From Paragordius varius (Eukaryota > Nematomorpha): a DNA stretch of 64,000 nt. Shown here in pieces: positions 1 to 13,800 of this stretch. Each line of letters starts with the position of its first letter. Positions within the stretch are counted from its first letter, which is position 1. The stretch is taken from positions 12,028,001 to 12,092,000 of the forward strand of contig OZ176053.1 in NCBI GenBank assembly GCA_964247055.1, given 5' to 3'. The position numbers and the translations under genes are program-made. The notes beneath the pieces are model-generated. The model searched no databases and was not told where the DNA came from. It saw nothing but the letters and a program-made list of their open reading frames with translations.

Positions 1-852
1 TATTTCTTAAAATCTCTTGCGTTATATATCTTATAAGGCAATATCGGTTCGTTTTCGTTATTTATAGACAGAATTGGAAGTAAATGTGAAATTTTTGAAA
101 TTACAAATATTTTACTTTTCACATATATTTTATTGGATATATTAACAAAATATTTGGTAAGCTTTGAGGGACTTCTACAAAAACGCAATGTGCATTAATG
201 ATGTTTCTGATATGGAACTATTATCATAAAAATGGAACTAATCAAAAATTTGTAAACGTAAAATTATAAGGCACCACATTATTCAAATTAAAATAATATT
301 GTGTCTCATAAAATTTTGATTTTCATGAAAGTTACCAAAGTCCAATATCATATCCAAACAAGTTTAATTTATATAATATTAAAAAACGTGCATAATTATT
401 CTAATTAAAAAATTCAAAGTTTTATTATTTTTGGGAATTTCATGATTATACAACAATTATGGATTAGTTTGCAAATTAATCTCTGCACTTAGGGTTTATT
501 TGTCATAAAATTTAATTTTATATAAGTTTATATGAATGCGTTAATATTTAACAAAACACATTTAACATATTAAACCCAATTAAAAGGCTTGTTAATGTCA
601 TACCATTATTGAAATAAATTTAGACTATTTTTATTGAGCAGTTTAATTAGAATTGTTTCACCAACCTAATTTAATTTTTTATTTTTCGACCAAGTAAGAA
701 TCGTGTGACAGGTAAAAAATAATAAAAAACTTTGTTTTGTAGAAACATGACAAAATTATAAATTTATCCCGGTTTTCGATAATCCATACAAGTTTTCAAA
801 AATTATTTTAAAGATGATTTATCAAAAAATATATAATTATTATAAATATTAC
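1..852 (-). other. GMPPA intron, incomplete at window edge
   Basis: AT-rich sequence downstream of the last visible GMPPA exon on the minus strand. I looked for the next GMPPA exon (end of the transferase domain or hexapeptide repeats) and did not find it, so this is probably all intron. Confidence 0.5.
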
Positions 853-1693
853 TCATCCATATCAAAGGATCCTGAATCGCCATTTGCGCTGGAATTTATA
901 ACCGAGTTAGCGACTGAACTTTGGGCTTGTCGATCGTTTTTCGCTAAAATATTTTCCATATGGGCAAAAACCGCAGGGGTAAACAGATATACGCCACAAC
1001 TAATAACGTTGGAAGAAAATTCATCTGGTTTCTCCACAAAATGTAAAATCTAATAGGGATTTAAAGTAATGTAAAAAATGGCTAAACCTCTTTAGATTTA
1101 TCATCAAAACTAATACATCCATAATGCGAACTGTAAGAAGGATCGTTCTATAAAAATAAAAATGGTAATTATTACATATTTTCCAAGGATAATAAATTGG
1201 TCATTGGAACAATAATTATCATGAAATTGAATGATTTGATTTAAACGAAGGTCACCAAGAATATCGCCGTTAATTACAAAAAACTTATCAACATTTTCGC
1301 TTAAAATCTCTTTTCTATAACGGTAAACTCCACCAGCACTGCCTGTTATATCATTTTCTTTGTAATATCTTAATTATCATAATCAATTTGAATACTTTAT
1401 TTTAATATTAAATTCTTCCGTACATATATCTAAGAAAGCTTGGAGTTTATCTAATTCCTGAAAAGATCCCAACAATATAATTTCTTTCATATTTGGAACC
1501 TTTATATAATAAACTCTCGAAAACCTTTGATAAAGCTTCAATCGTATGATATATTAAAGGGACACCAGCTATTGGAAAAAGCGGTTTTGGTAAATACAAT
1601 GATAAAGGCCTAAACCGTGTACCTTTTGATAATTAAATTAATGTAAAAACCTTTAGAGGGTCCTCCTATCAAAATTATCGCTTTATTAGGCAT
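853..1693 (-). CDS. GMPPA: GMPPA, mannose-1-phosphate guanylyltransferase regulatory subunit alpha (5' part)
   Basis: GMPPA is the catalytically weak partner of GMPPB; it binds GDP-mannose and restrains GDP-mannose synthesis in the cytosol. Exons on the minus strand: 1693-1651, 1622-1525, 1499-1396, 1368-1176, 1147-1088, 1049-853, together 695 nt (231 codons plus 2 nt). The protein starts [20 protein letters not shown], the nucleotidyltransferase fold signature, followed by [41 protein letters not shown] and [20 protein letters not shown], all collinear with animal GMPPA rather than GMPPB. The start is the ATG at 1693, at the family's usual N-terminus. The exon 2/3 boundary needs a 25-nt intron. 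The last exon seen ends GA|gtaata in phase 2; the C-terminal left-handed beta-helix half lies beyond position 1. Confident from the order of conserved blocks. Confidence 0.93.
1500..1524 (-). other. 25-nt intron in GMPPA
   Basis: On the minus strand the exon ends ...ALSK, then gttttcgagag...ataaag, then the next exon reads [13 protein letters not shown]. Removing exactly 25 nt restores the family sequence across the junction (Val-Pro-x-Met-x-Glu-Ile is conserved in GMPPA). Reading through shifts the frame. It has GT and AG ends and is far shorter than the other introns here. Confidence 0.8.
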
Positions 1694-4600
1694 TGCGAGC
1701 GTGTAATCCGTTCCAAAAACAGTTGTTTTACTCTAAAGTGTTAACTTATAATAGAATATAAAGGACCGTTTAACTATTTAGAAACGTATTAACTTTGAAA
1801 GGTTCTGAACAAATTAATCTATGATTTACAAGACTTGATTTGATAGTTTTTATGTTAAAAATAATTTTTATTAATCAAAATACCATATTTAATGGATAAA
1901 TGATGATTTATTTAATTTAACAATTTGTTACTGCATATCATTATAACTCAATTTTTTTCCGTTTCTGGTATCATTATTATCAAAAAATAAAGTTATATGA
2001 TTTCATAAATTGAAAAAAATATGAGGTAATTAATTTGGAAAAACAAAAAAAACCGCATACAAAAATATTGCAACATCACTTGATGCATTATTTATACATT
2101 CTTAAATAAAATTTTAACATAATAACACACCTACCTCAAATATGTTGTTACTAATGTAAGAAAAAAGGTTTCTTTCAATAAAATTTGTTTAACAATTACT
2201 TCCGAAAATATTGCATAAAACTACAACCACTACGTCATGGTTGAAAAGTATCAACTAGCAAAGCAAAACTAATTTTAACACAAAATTGAAAAAATATTAA
2301 AAAATTAAATTAACGCTATATATAAAGTATACATTAATAAGCAATATTCTAAAAATGACCTGTTTTTGCAACCTTCGCTCAAACTTTTTTATATAAAAAT
2401 AAATCTCATTATCCATATTATATATATAATTTTTATTTAAAAATTAATCAAGAGTTTTATCCAAATTTTTGAATATTTTATAAATTATTTTTTTACTTTT
2501 TATTTCATCAATTATATTGCATCTTAATAAAAATTCTCAATACATATTTTATTCATTGTCCATAGGAGCTTTATCACACCAATAAATTCTAATTAACTGC
2601 TTAGTATTTTGGTAAGAATTTATAATATTAATATTATTATCATTTATTTCCAAAAATTATATATAGATTATCGTATATTTTAGCCTACAGAATTCGCTTT
2701 TTCCTTTATCAAAAATTATTTTCCCAATATTCAATGTATGTAATGATTTCGATTCTCTATTTTAGGTAGTGTAAGAGGAATGATATCAAATGCATTGATT
2801 GCAAATATATGCCTAAAAGAAGAAAATAAGTTTAATATAAGATTAGAGGTGTCAAAACAAATTTTGCCATAATGAGTATTTATGAGGGGGCAATCATACC
2901 AGGTTTTTTTGCAATATGATCTGTAGTTGATTAGTTTTTTAGAAGGAAATTATTTATTATAATTTGAAAAAACTTTTCCTTGATCTGTTTTTTTAGTTAT
3001 ATCAAATTTTATGACAACTTTTAATTTATTACAAATGTTATAAAAATAATCTTCATAAATAATGTGAGGATGTAATACAGTAGCGTATATGGTTACAAAC
3101 TACAAATGGTTAAAATTAAACAATACCTATGCCTTAACATTAATTTTGGTTATTTAATTATGGACAACCTTTTTTATGCCATACACTAGTGTAAAAATAA
3201 AATTATTAAATAAGTTTTATACAATGATCAATATTACATAATTTCTTAAATATTGATTAATTTTATTATCTAAAAAATAATTTTCATCCTAATTTATCTC
3301 TAAATTTGGTAATAATTATAATTTAGAGAGATTAAATTGTTTAAAATCTTTGAAGCATATAATATACCAAACTACGAGTAAGCTAATATGTTTAAACATT
3401 ATTAATTATACTCTTACTCTCATTTTTTTCGATACACGGCTTAATTTATCATTTTTTATATGAAATAATATTTTTTTGATTTACCTTAAACTAATGAATA
3501 ATAGCTCCCTACCTATTGTATTTTATTCCTTTCAAATCATGTAATTAATTAATTACTCTTTTAATCTAAATTTGCAATTTGTAGCGTGTTATAAATAAAA
3601 ATAAAATATTGATCGTAAGGATATTGATAATACGTTCTTTTTTAACAAATTTTGTATAACAAACAAATTAATGTATAAAAATGCAATTCTAGCATTAAAA
3701 ATTTGATGATTGATTTTAACAGAAGGTAAAAGGGGTGGAAATTCGTTATTTCTTAGTAATAGGAACAATTTTCTTAATTTTTCTCTAAGTAGAGTCTTTA
3801 AACAAGTTTTACAGTCGAACGATCTAATATTATCAATCAAGTGCATAACCTACCCCCTCCCCCCATCAAACTTTAATGATTTATTAATATGGAGTGAGAT
3901 GCTTTTATACAGTAAAAACATTTAACTGAAGTGATTAATAGTAGTTAGAGAGAAATAGAGAATATGTTTTATTTTTTTATTTAATTTAAACGACGAAAAT
4001 TAATTTTACAAATTGATTGCACTTTAATACGAAAGTTATATATATATATTATATATATATTATAACATTAATCAAATTACATACACATTATTTTAAGCTA
4101 ACCTATAGATTTTGATTTTTACAATATAGTAAATCTTATTGACATAGTAGTACATAAGTAGAGAATATGGTTTAATATGGCTTCCTTTTTCCGAAAAATC
4201 ATATATGTTTCAACATCCGCACAAACCAATAACATACATATAATCCAAAAATCCATTTTATTATAACCTCTAAAATCACAATCTTCTTAAAACTCTTTTT
4301 TTATATTCCATTCACACTACTAATCTTGCTGCCCTAAAATTTAAAAATATTTTATATTTCTATCGTATGATCCTTGATTTGAAGTATATATCCATTAATC
4401 ATTATTATTGTATATATATATATATTCTTGGAATTCGAAAGTTGCAAGTTAAATTTATGGAAATCCTTAAATCTTAACATTGGAGAATCTCTAAATTCTG
4501 TTTTTACGCCTAAACTATTAATATAATGATAAAAGATTAAATTCATCATATTTACAGATAGAATGAGAATGGTTTATTTAAGATATCCGTTTTTAAATTG

Positions 4601-4875
4601 TTTTATGAAAATATATATTTTTACTTAATCTCTCTTCGCCCCATACTGCTTTCCAAATATGATAAATTATATCATCTTACAATGATTCAATTCCACATTA
4701 TCCATTTTTTAATACTACGATAACCTATCTCTGCAAATATTTTATGCAAACGAATAAAATTCTTAAATCACTATGTGATATTTACTCAGTTATTGGATAA
4801 ATACTAACCTAACATTTTTTTAAAAAAATGACAGTTTTTTTATGGTAGTGCCTAAAGAAAGCAATAAACATAATT
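1694..4875. other. Intergenic region between divergent GMPPA and ATP13A genes
   Basis: About 3.2 kb of AT-rich DNA between two divergently transcribed start codons; both promoters must lie here. It contains simple AT runs (for example 4039-4063 and 4415-4425) and short open frames with no recognisable protein. I see no exon, RNA gene or named repeat in it. Confidence 0.5.
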
Positions 4876-7800
4876 ATGAAAGAATATAAAAACAATACTA
4901 AAAAACGTAAAAAATCTCGTGGAGGAGATTCCATTTCTAGTACTTTAACATCTCATCAAATTTACAGTAAAAGCTATGCAGCACGAAGGGCACGTTACCT
5001 AAGCAACGCTTCACATGCACAAAAAGATCCTTGCCGGACAATCTTGAGAGATGAAAATTCGGATTTGGTACGTTAACTAAATAATTTTACATATACAGAG
5101 TTTTTGGGGTACTTATGACCTATACATTTTATAGTTTAATTTATTTTTGGCAAATGTAATCTTTGTAGCCAAAAATATGTCACCTAATAACATTATTTTT
5201 TGCCAAAAATTAGTGATATAAAATTTTAAATTTTTGTTTTTAATTGTTTTTATTTTGTAAGTTAATTATTTATATTTTCTCAATAATGCACACTGTTAAA
5301 AATCTACAGAATATATATTGGTTTGTGAAAGATTTGACCTAATGGCTAAAATATTTAAATTTTTACTTAATTTCATAAAATGTTATTGTTTGTTTTGAGA
5401 TGGTAAACCTCTACTAGGCAATTTATTTTATATAGCATCACAATACTTGTTCTAATTTAACAAATTGTATTTATACAATTTTTCAATAAAGTTTTAATTG
5501 ATGTGAAATTTAAAGCTCATTGGCTGGCAACTTCCTTAACGTAGAGGAGACCTCTTTAACTAATTATTAAAACTCAATTTTGTTTTTTGCAAAAAACAGT
5601 TTATTGCTTTTTTCGAATACTACTTATGCAAGATTTTCTGTATAAACAATTGATCGATGATTTATTCCTACTTAATACATGCTTTTTGTCAGCATATTCG
5701 GTTAAATCTGTATTTGATTAACTTTTGTCGATCCAGCGCGTTTTGCGACGGGTACGTTTTGTAGATCCCAAAACTTATCAAATGGTAGACCAGGGATGTG
5801 GCAGGTGATGATTGGTATTCGAATTTGATTATATTTAGGCCTTTAATTTTATCCTTCTAATTAACTTTTGTCTGGCTAGATTGAAGGTTAAACCAAATTC
5901 CAGCATTTCTGGGTAATTATGTTATAAACTTTCTCTAGATATTTTTATGCAAATGTATGGTGTCATCAGCTGGAGGAATGGACGATATCGGCATCATTAT
6001 ACCGAACGTCTTTAATGTATGGTCCAGAATATGTTGAAACGTTAAAAAATATCTGTGAGAACACACATTTTCGCAATCGGTTGTTCATTTTCCAATACTT
6101 GACCTAATGGCATTTTATATGCACATATGATTCAAATTTAAATATCTAATTATATTTGTCAGGTGTATAGATAATTCCTTAAAATATTATGCTTCACGCT
6201 ATCAAATGCTCCCAAGATATCGATAAAGCTCATGTAAATTTTCCGATTTTGCCAACGCATGTTATTCAGTTAGCATCCTTTTGCGTCTTAATATCAAAAG
6301 ATGCTTTTCATATTGGATCCATCAAAGATCCATAGTTGTTGTACGATTTAGGATCTCGTGTTTTAAAGAGTGTAATTGTATGCGTGGACTAATTTTTGGA
6401 GATTTCTCGCCCGCTGAAATATTTAGATGAGTTAGTATTTGAATAGGCTAGAGGGCATGCTATTCAGGTGATAGTGTTGTGATTTTATAAGAGTCATATG
6501 CAGCTTTTAATTTTTTAAAATTAGGGGGATTTGGGCATATTACTTATTTTTTTGTCGATTTTTTCATATGATAATGAGGTTGATTTTGGGAGTCGTTTAA
6601 AATTTGCATGTTCCTATATGAATTTGTGCGGTAATTATATTTGGTTTCATAATTTAAACTCCCAAAAGGTAAAATGGGATATAATGCATGGAGTTGTACC
6701 ACCATAAAAGTGATATTACATCGGGACCTAAAAAAATATGCTTGATTATATATATAGACCCAGGGGTTAAAACATGCGCATAATGTAATATTACCAATTA
6801 TTTTGATTGTTTCTTTTATTTGAAAACGGTGCGTAGTTTACCTAAAAAAATCAGTAGTATATTTTCTGGAGGCTTATCGCATTTTCCTTGTAATGGGCTC
6901 TTACATGTGTTTAACACTTCGATACGAATTGGGGTATCTAAATACCCCAGACTAAATTTAAGTCAGTATTTTTAAAAAACTACCAAAGGAAACGGTCCCA
7001 ATTTAAATTTATGCTTCTATCTTAATAAAACTTATATAAATATGCCAAAATATTTAAATAAAAATTTTGTTTTGAAAAAAAGTTCCATGTCAAACTACTT
7101 CGACGCCATTTTTATTTTACAAAATTTTTGCAAAATATCGTCTTCATTTAATTTTAAGAGTAAAATTATCTAATTTTTTATTTAAATTAAATCTAACATT
7201 GAAGAAATAGAAAAAGCGGTTTATTTTGTATTAATTTTCAATTTTACCATCGAACACATGTCACGTTGACTCAATTTTTCCTTTCGGTTTTAGCTTAAAA
7301 TAAGTTATATCAAGTATATTTGAATAAATTTTTTTATATGTTTCGGTTTATTAATGTTATATAAGTGCAAAATTTTGCCATGGTTTTGATTGCTTCCATA
7401 TTTTTTAAAAAGTTTATTTTTAAACAGGCCTGGGGTATCCAAATACCCCAATTTGAATCGAAGAACTTAAATAAATGTGTTGTATCCAAGTGTTAAATCA
7501 ACTACCTAATTAGGAAAACGTTTTTAAAACTAAGCAATTATTATTTAAATGAAAGAATTATGATTTATAAGGGGTTAAGGCTTTCCTAAGTTTTATGGCT
7601 AACCATAATAGTTTTTAAAAAAAATGTGGTTTTTCAGCGTTTCTGGTTTTTGTAAAATTAAGAGTGGGGTGATAAAAAAAATTTTTTGACCTGACTAGGA
7701 AGTTATTCAAGTTATGACTTGCTTTCATGTGATAAAAAAATTTAGAATTAGACGACTTAAGTCAAGATTTGATTCGGAGGTGATAAAATTTTATATGATC

Positions 7801-10800
7801 AAGTGAAAATTGAAAATTTAGCAAGTGTGGTGTAAGTCACACTGACAGATTTAAATATATGGTTAAAATTTGGAATCTATTTATGTACATACTTTAGGTT
7901 TTATATGTAATTAAAACCTTGGTTAATGCTATAAACTGTTAATTTAATGGTTTTTGGCTAAATAACCTATTTAAATTGGGTAGATAGAAAAGAGGATAAA
8001 TTTTTATAAAAAAACTTGCTAATGCTTAAGAATAATCTAATAATATGTTAAATTTATCTATTCCGTAATCCCTAAAAAAATTTGATTCAGGAAAATATCT
8101 AAAAATTTTAAATATTAATCTTGTTTAAAATTGTCAAATCTTCGTTTTACATATAATTGAGTAGTGTGGTAAAATATAGAAGAGATTAAGGCGAATGGTT
8201 ATAACAACTTTATTTTAGTTGCCGGGCTAAATATTTAATAACATACATGTCATTGAGTTTGAAAAACTTTAAAAAATACATATTGTATTGATTGTTTATC
8301 TTTTTGTGCCTTAATTCATAAATTTTGGCTGAAGATTAAAATAATTACCGTAAAATTTGAATTGGATGGCAAAAAAATGTTGCATTCATAAGCAAAAGAC
8401 TTGACTTAAGTGTTTTTTATCATCGATCTTCACGTGTACACTTGCTAGAAGTAAATTGCTCAACTTTCTAACCTTACAAGACAAGTGCGACTTTTATATC
8501 ACCCCACCCTAAGATTAGAATGTAGATATTGAATTTAAATTAAATAATTGAAACCAAAACTTTCAACTAAAAACTATATCAAACTTTGTATATTTTATCA
8601 GCTTTGCAGCTTTTGTTATACGATTCTAAAATTTATTTTAAAAATGTACAAATATATGCATGTGACATTTTAGGTAGGATGCGGATATCAACCTGCTCCA
8701 TTAAAGCAATTTCTCACCTGGATATGTATTATTTTCACTGCCGGACTTTTGCGTTTAATTTTTCACTGGAAAGCTCATTGGTATCTTAAATGTACTCACA
8801 ATATTTGTGCACTTGATCGATGCACTAAAATATTGTTACAGGTTATTTTAACATTAACTATAATTTATTTTACGTAATCTTTTAATTTTTGCAGTAATAT
8901 ACCAGGGGTAGTCATAATTTTTACCAGTTAAACTAAGGGAAAGCGTCAGGAAAATTACGCAAAGGATTAATTCAATACAGATCCCATGTTCATTTCATAA
9001 AAAACTACACAAACAGACACAAGTTGAGCCCGTCAACACCTAGAGTCTTATATTTATTATTTATGTCAAAATTTTTGCTTGAAAAACATTTGCTGCACAT
9101 ATTGCTTTTCCTCCATCCAAAGATTGAATATCGATTGTCGGTTGAAACATATGGTGATTATGCTCTATCCTCATGTGAAATATGGTTCCGAAATATTAAA
9201 AGTTGTGAATATTTGCGAAAGAGTGTGGCGATCTGGTCAACGAATACGTTAAAGCGTATAAGTTATTGGATAATGACGCAACTCAACCCAACAACCATTG
9301 CCAGAAGCAATACACGCACAAAAAAACAATCAAATATCTACGATCAATGGGATAGATCAATAACTCGGTAAACGGGTTCAGCAATTTGTATGAGAGTAAA
9401 ATCACAAAATAAATTGACATTATTATCACGAAAAGGAAACATTTTCGCATCGAATTGGGAGTTGTAATGAGAAATAGCTTTATTTTGTAAACTCCAAGCG
9501 GAAAAATCGGCTTTCACCTTGCCAAAGTCATCAACACCAGGGTCAAATCGTTTCGCAAAGTCGCTTTATGTCAGATTGAACAGCGAATATTGAAACCAAA
9601 TGAAACCGTTAGTACACATCTCGCCAACAAATGATTAATATCAACCATGAATTTAATCGAAAAACGACTGGACTGGACGAAAAGACACGGCAAAATGATC
9701 TAGCTATCAGTGGACATCTTTGAGTCGCTTCGATGGGAAATCTTATGCCGCTAACCTCTTCTGACCTGGCGCCATCTTACAACTTCGTGTCAATGGGATA
9801 CACACTCGCAGAGCATCTTTTTTCCAGGGCAATGAAAATGGCTTATTTATACATTATCTAAGAGATGGGCCAAATGTGTAGAATCCGATATACAATATTT
9901 TGAATAAAATATATTATTGATTTTTTTAATACATATTTTTTAGTAAAAAAACCGGTAATAATTTATGACCACACGTGGTATATATCTTTTCCGAATTACA
10001 AATATAATATAAATTGGGAATATGGTTTTGTAAAATAATTTATTAAATATTTTATTAACAACCTTTAATAATAGTTTATCTCTTTTGAGTTTATTATATA
10101 AAAATTATGATTATACGCTTTTTAGGATCAATATGGGCAATATTTTGTGGAAGACGTCAAGATAACGCAATTAGACAAGTATAGATTTTTTCCAAAATAT
10201 ATAGCATATGTTTTATCGCTTTTAAAATATTAATGATTGATCTATCATTTTTATTATTGCATAATTGTTAAAACGATTATTAAAAGGTTTTGATACCATA
10301 AGTGCAAAAAATTGGAATCAGGTTTCCGAAAAATTTTTAAATAATATATATATACTAAACCAGAGCTCAGTCAAATTTTGTTCATATTAATGGAATTCTA
10401 AAATATATTTGGTGTATTTTATTGTGTATACGAATTAGCCTGTAAGGTAACATATAGTGAATATCAATGAGCCATCTTTATAATACAGTAGCTCCCATAT
10501 TCATCTCATATATTTTGTTAAATAAATGTTTAAAATTTTCTTTTTTTGGCCATAAGATATGTCACTAACTTAAACTATTCGGGCTTTAAGATTCTTTGAG
10601 ACACTCGAGTCGGTTCAGTCACCGAAATCCTTGGCTGAATTCTTATTTATATGGCGCTAAATTAGTGGTTAGTAAGAGCAATGGATTTCGTTTTATAATT
10701 ATAAAATTGAAAAAATTATTTATCACTAAAACATGTTGATGAAATTGACTAACGATTATTACAAATCATGCAATTTATAATAACCGATCTGCGATGTAAT

Positions 10801-13800
10801 TTTGAGAATGTTGACAAAATAGATGAAACGGTGTTTAGAAACCAGTATTGTTGAATTGATTTTGAAACTCTCCAAATCGAAAAATTTACAACCATTAACT
10901 TGGATTTTTATATTTTTGGTTTAAATTTAAACAACCGTTGAAACATTTTGTATTCGATAAGCCAAATAAAATCGATTCAGGGTTGCCACTGGGATGTAAT
11001 GTTTAAAAACTTTAATTAAATTAGGTATTATCAATCCCTCAGTTTATTTGACTAATAATTGATTAAATATTTTTTACCATGTCAAATTTTACGTTTTCTA
11101 CCTAAACATTCATCAATATTCTCTAAAATATAAATTTTGAACATTTTTAGATTACCATCTCCGTCAAAAACTAGCCAAGAATTAGCGCATTATAAGGAGA
11201 GGGCCAATTCACAAAGTCCCGAAGAAAAAATACGAATGATTGACACCTCTAAAGAGTTAAAATCTATTCCAGAATATAATAACTATATGTTGATTCCGCC
11301 AATATTGGTTAGTTATTATACCACATTAGGACATTTACTTATTTTAACGTCAAAAAACAATTATTGTATATAATTTTTAACGCTAAAGGATTCTCTATGC
11401 TTTATTTTAAAATTTATTTTTAGTTCAAAATTTGTTAATAAGGGATACTAAAATAAACTGTGAAAAATATTATAGGTATGCAAAAATTTAAATATTTTCC
11501 TCCTAATTTTTATAATAAATGTTTTAGAGCAAAATCTTACAGCAAAAAACAGTGCGTTATTTCATTAACAAAAAAATCAAATATATTTGGATACCAGAAG
11601 AACGAGATTTTGAACGATTGAAGTAATGTTTTATATTACCTTTCTTTACAATGATTAAATTTATAAATTGAATGATAAAAATGTCAAATTTTAATATATG
11701 TATTATTTTCATTTTGCAGAGGTATTGAATATAATGTACCATGTACAAACTTTCACAAAATGAGTACACTGAATCGAGATGAAAAATATCGAAGGTAATA
11801 ACGTTAGATTTCATAATTTTTTACCATTTTGTATAATACAATATATATTATATAGGCGAAATTTATTTGGGCCCAATGAAATACATATAGAGATCACTTC
11901 AAGGCTAACGCTTCTATTTTTGGAGGTTTTTTTCCAAAATATTTTTAACTTTAAAATTTTATTAGGTTTTGATTGAGTTAGTGTTTTACTAAGAAGAAAG
12001 TATAATTTCGCATATACCTCTTTTCAATTATTTATACAGGCGAAATATAAAAAGACAAAATATTTATTTAAAAGGCAACCACATAACTGCTATTTTTTAT
12101 ATAGTTATCATTTTGGGTTACAAAAAAGAAAAATTGATTTATATTGCTATCTCATTTATATAATTTAATATCCTAAGAAATCAAGGTTTGATTTTTTTCC
12201 CAAAGTTATCATTTCCAGCGTATAGATTATCCGATTACGATTTAACCTTATAATATTGTATTAGGTTTTAAATCCCTTCTATGTGTTTCAAGTTTATTCC
12301 TGCATCCTATGGATATTCCAAGATTATTACTATTTTGTCGGTTACATTATCATACTTTCTATCATACTTATCATTATAACGATTCGACAAACCAGAAAAG
12401 TATATTTGATTTTATATATGGCCCAGTTATAGTTTTCAGATTTTACCATTTCAAAAAAATCAGTTAAAAAAGTAACTAACATAAAATATTTACCGTAACA
12501 ATAAAATAATATGAAGATAATATTCTGTTATATTGTAAATTGTAAACTATAAGTTTTAATTAGCGTATAAATTTACTTTTTAATATCTTTAATATTACAA
12601 AAACGTAAATTTTTTTGGTTAAAATTTGTTTTAATTCATTATTTCTTTAATTAATTGGTTGAAACCATAACCTCTGCACTGGTACACATATCTTGACCCA
12701 AAACATTTCATTCAACGTTTTTATATGAAAATTTGAACAATGGCACCATTTTGTTTACAAAAAAATGTTTAGATAACAACTTTTATATTGATATTAACCA
12801 ATAATTTTTGACAAGTTTCGCCTCATGACAGGCCAATCTTAATACGTCGTCCATATGATCCTCGATTAAGCGATTTCTGTATGTATTCTTGGCATACTTC
12901 ATTTTTTAATATGCCGCCTCACACGTGTAAGTTGAAGGAAAAACAGTATTTGGCACATCTTGCCAAAACTGTACATATCTTTCTTCCCCCACGATTCTCC
13001 TAATATAGCCCTTGAAATCATTTTTAAGATCTACGAATTCTTCAATGATATGCGCCTGTCAAAATCGAAATGCTCGAGTGGCTTAATATTGGATTATCCA
13101 TATGCCATGGATTTTCAACGAGTTTTAAAAAAATTTTAATATTTCTTAATTCTGAATTTCATCTCATTAGATTAAAATGTTAAATGATAACCTCCGTGGT
13201 AATGTCGCAAAGGTAGGCTAATAAAACCCACTGTTTGTCACTATTATTGTCCTCGTCAAACCTTCTGTTATCATTTATAAATAATAGAATTTTATACCTT
13301 AAAACAAAAAATCTATTTAATACTTTGGTAAGGCTAAGCCATTGCACAGCGGTGTACAAATATGGTCAAATTCACTGTGGATATCTTTCAGAAGGTTTTT
13401 GAATTTACGGCCGTTGAATTCTTTGCCACGGATGTGGTTAACTATATCCACAAACGTTTTTATTACTGAATTGAGTGATTCATCTTTTATACGCGAAACC
13501 AAGTTGATGATGAATAAAGCAGTAAAAGGATAAAATATTTTGCAAATTATTTTGTCATTCAAAAGGGGAATAAATCCTCTGTTTATTCCAATGATAGAGG
13601 GACAGCCATCTGTGCACAAACCAATTTTTTCATAGATATGCCATTATTATCGAAAAAATGCTAATTATTTCTAGGAAATTACTTCTTTTCGTGGTATTAT
13701 TCATTGGTAAAAATAAATACTCGTTGATTATGTTGGCGTTGCAAAATCTCATGAACGCACATTAAGATGACTTTCCATATTGTATTTTTTATAATTATGT

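Noticed and set aside
2555-2610. Minus-strand peptide IRIYWCDKAPMDNE reminiscent of an LDL-receptor YWTD repeat
   Set aside because: Too short, flanked by stops, no splice-site pair or partner repeat nearby.
10658-10700. tRNA-like stretch GGCGCTAAATTAGTGGTTAG resembling an A-box and D-arm
   Set aside because: No B-box, anticodon arm or acceptor pairing at the right distance downstream; probably chance or an old SINE fragment.
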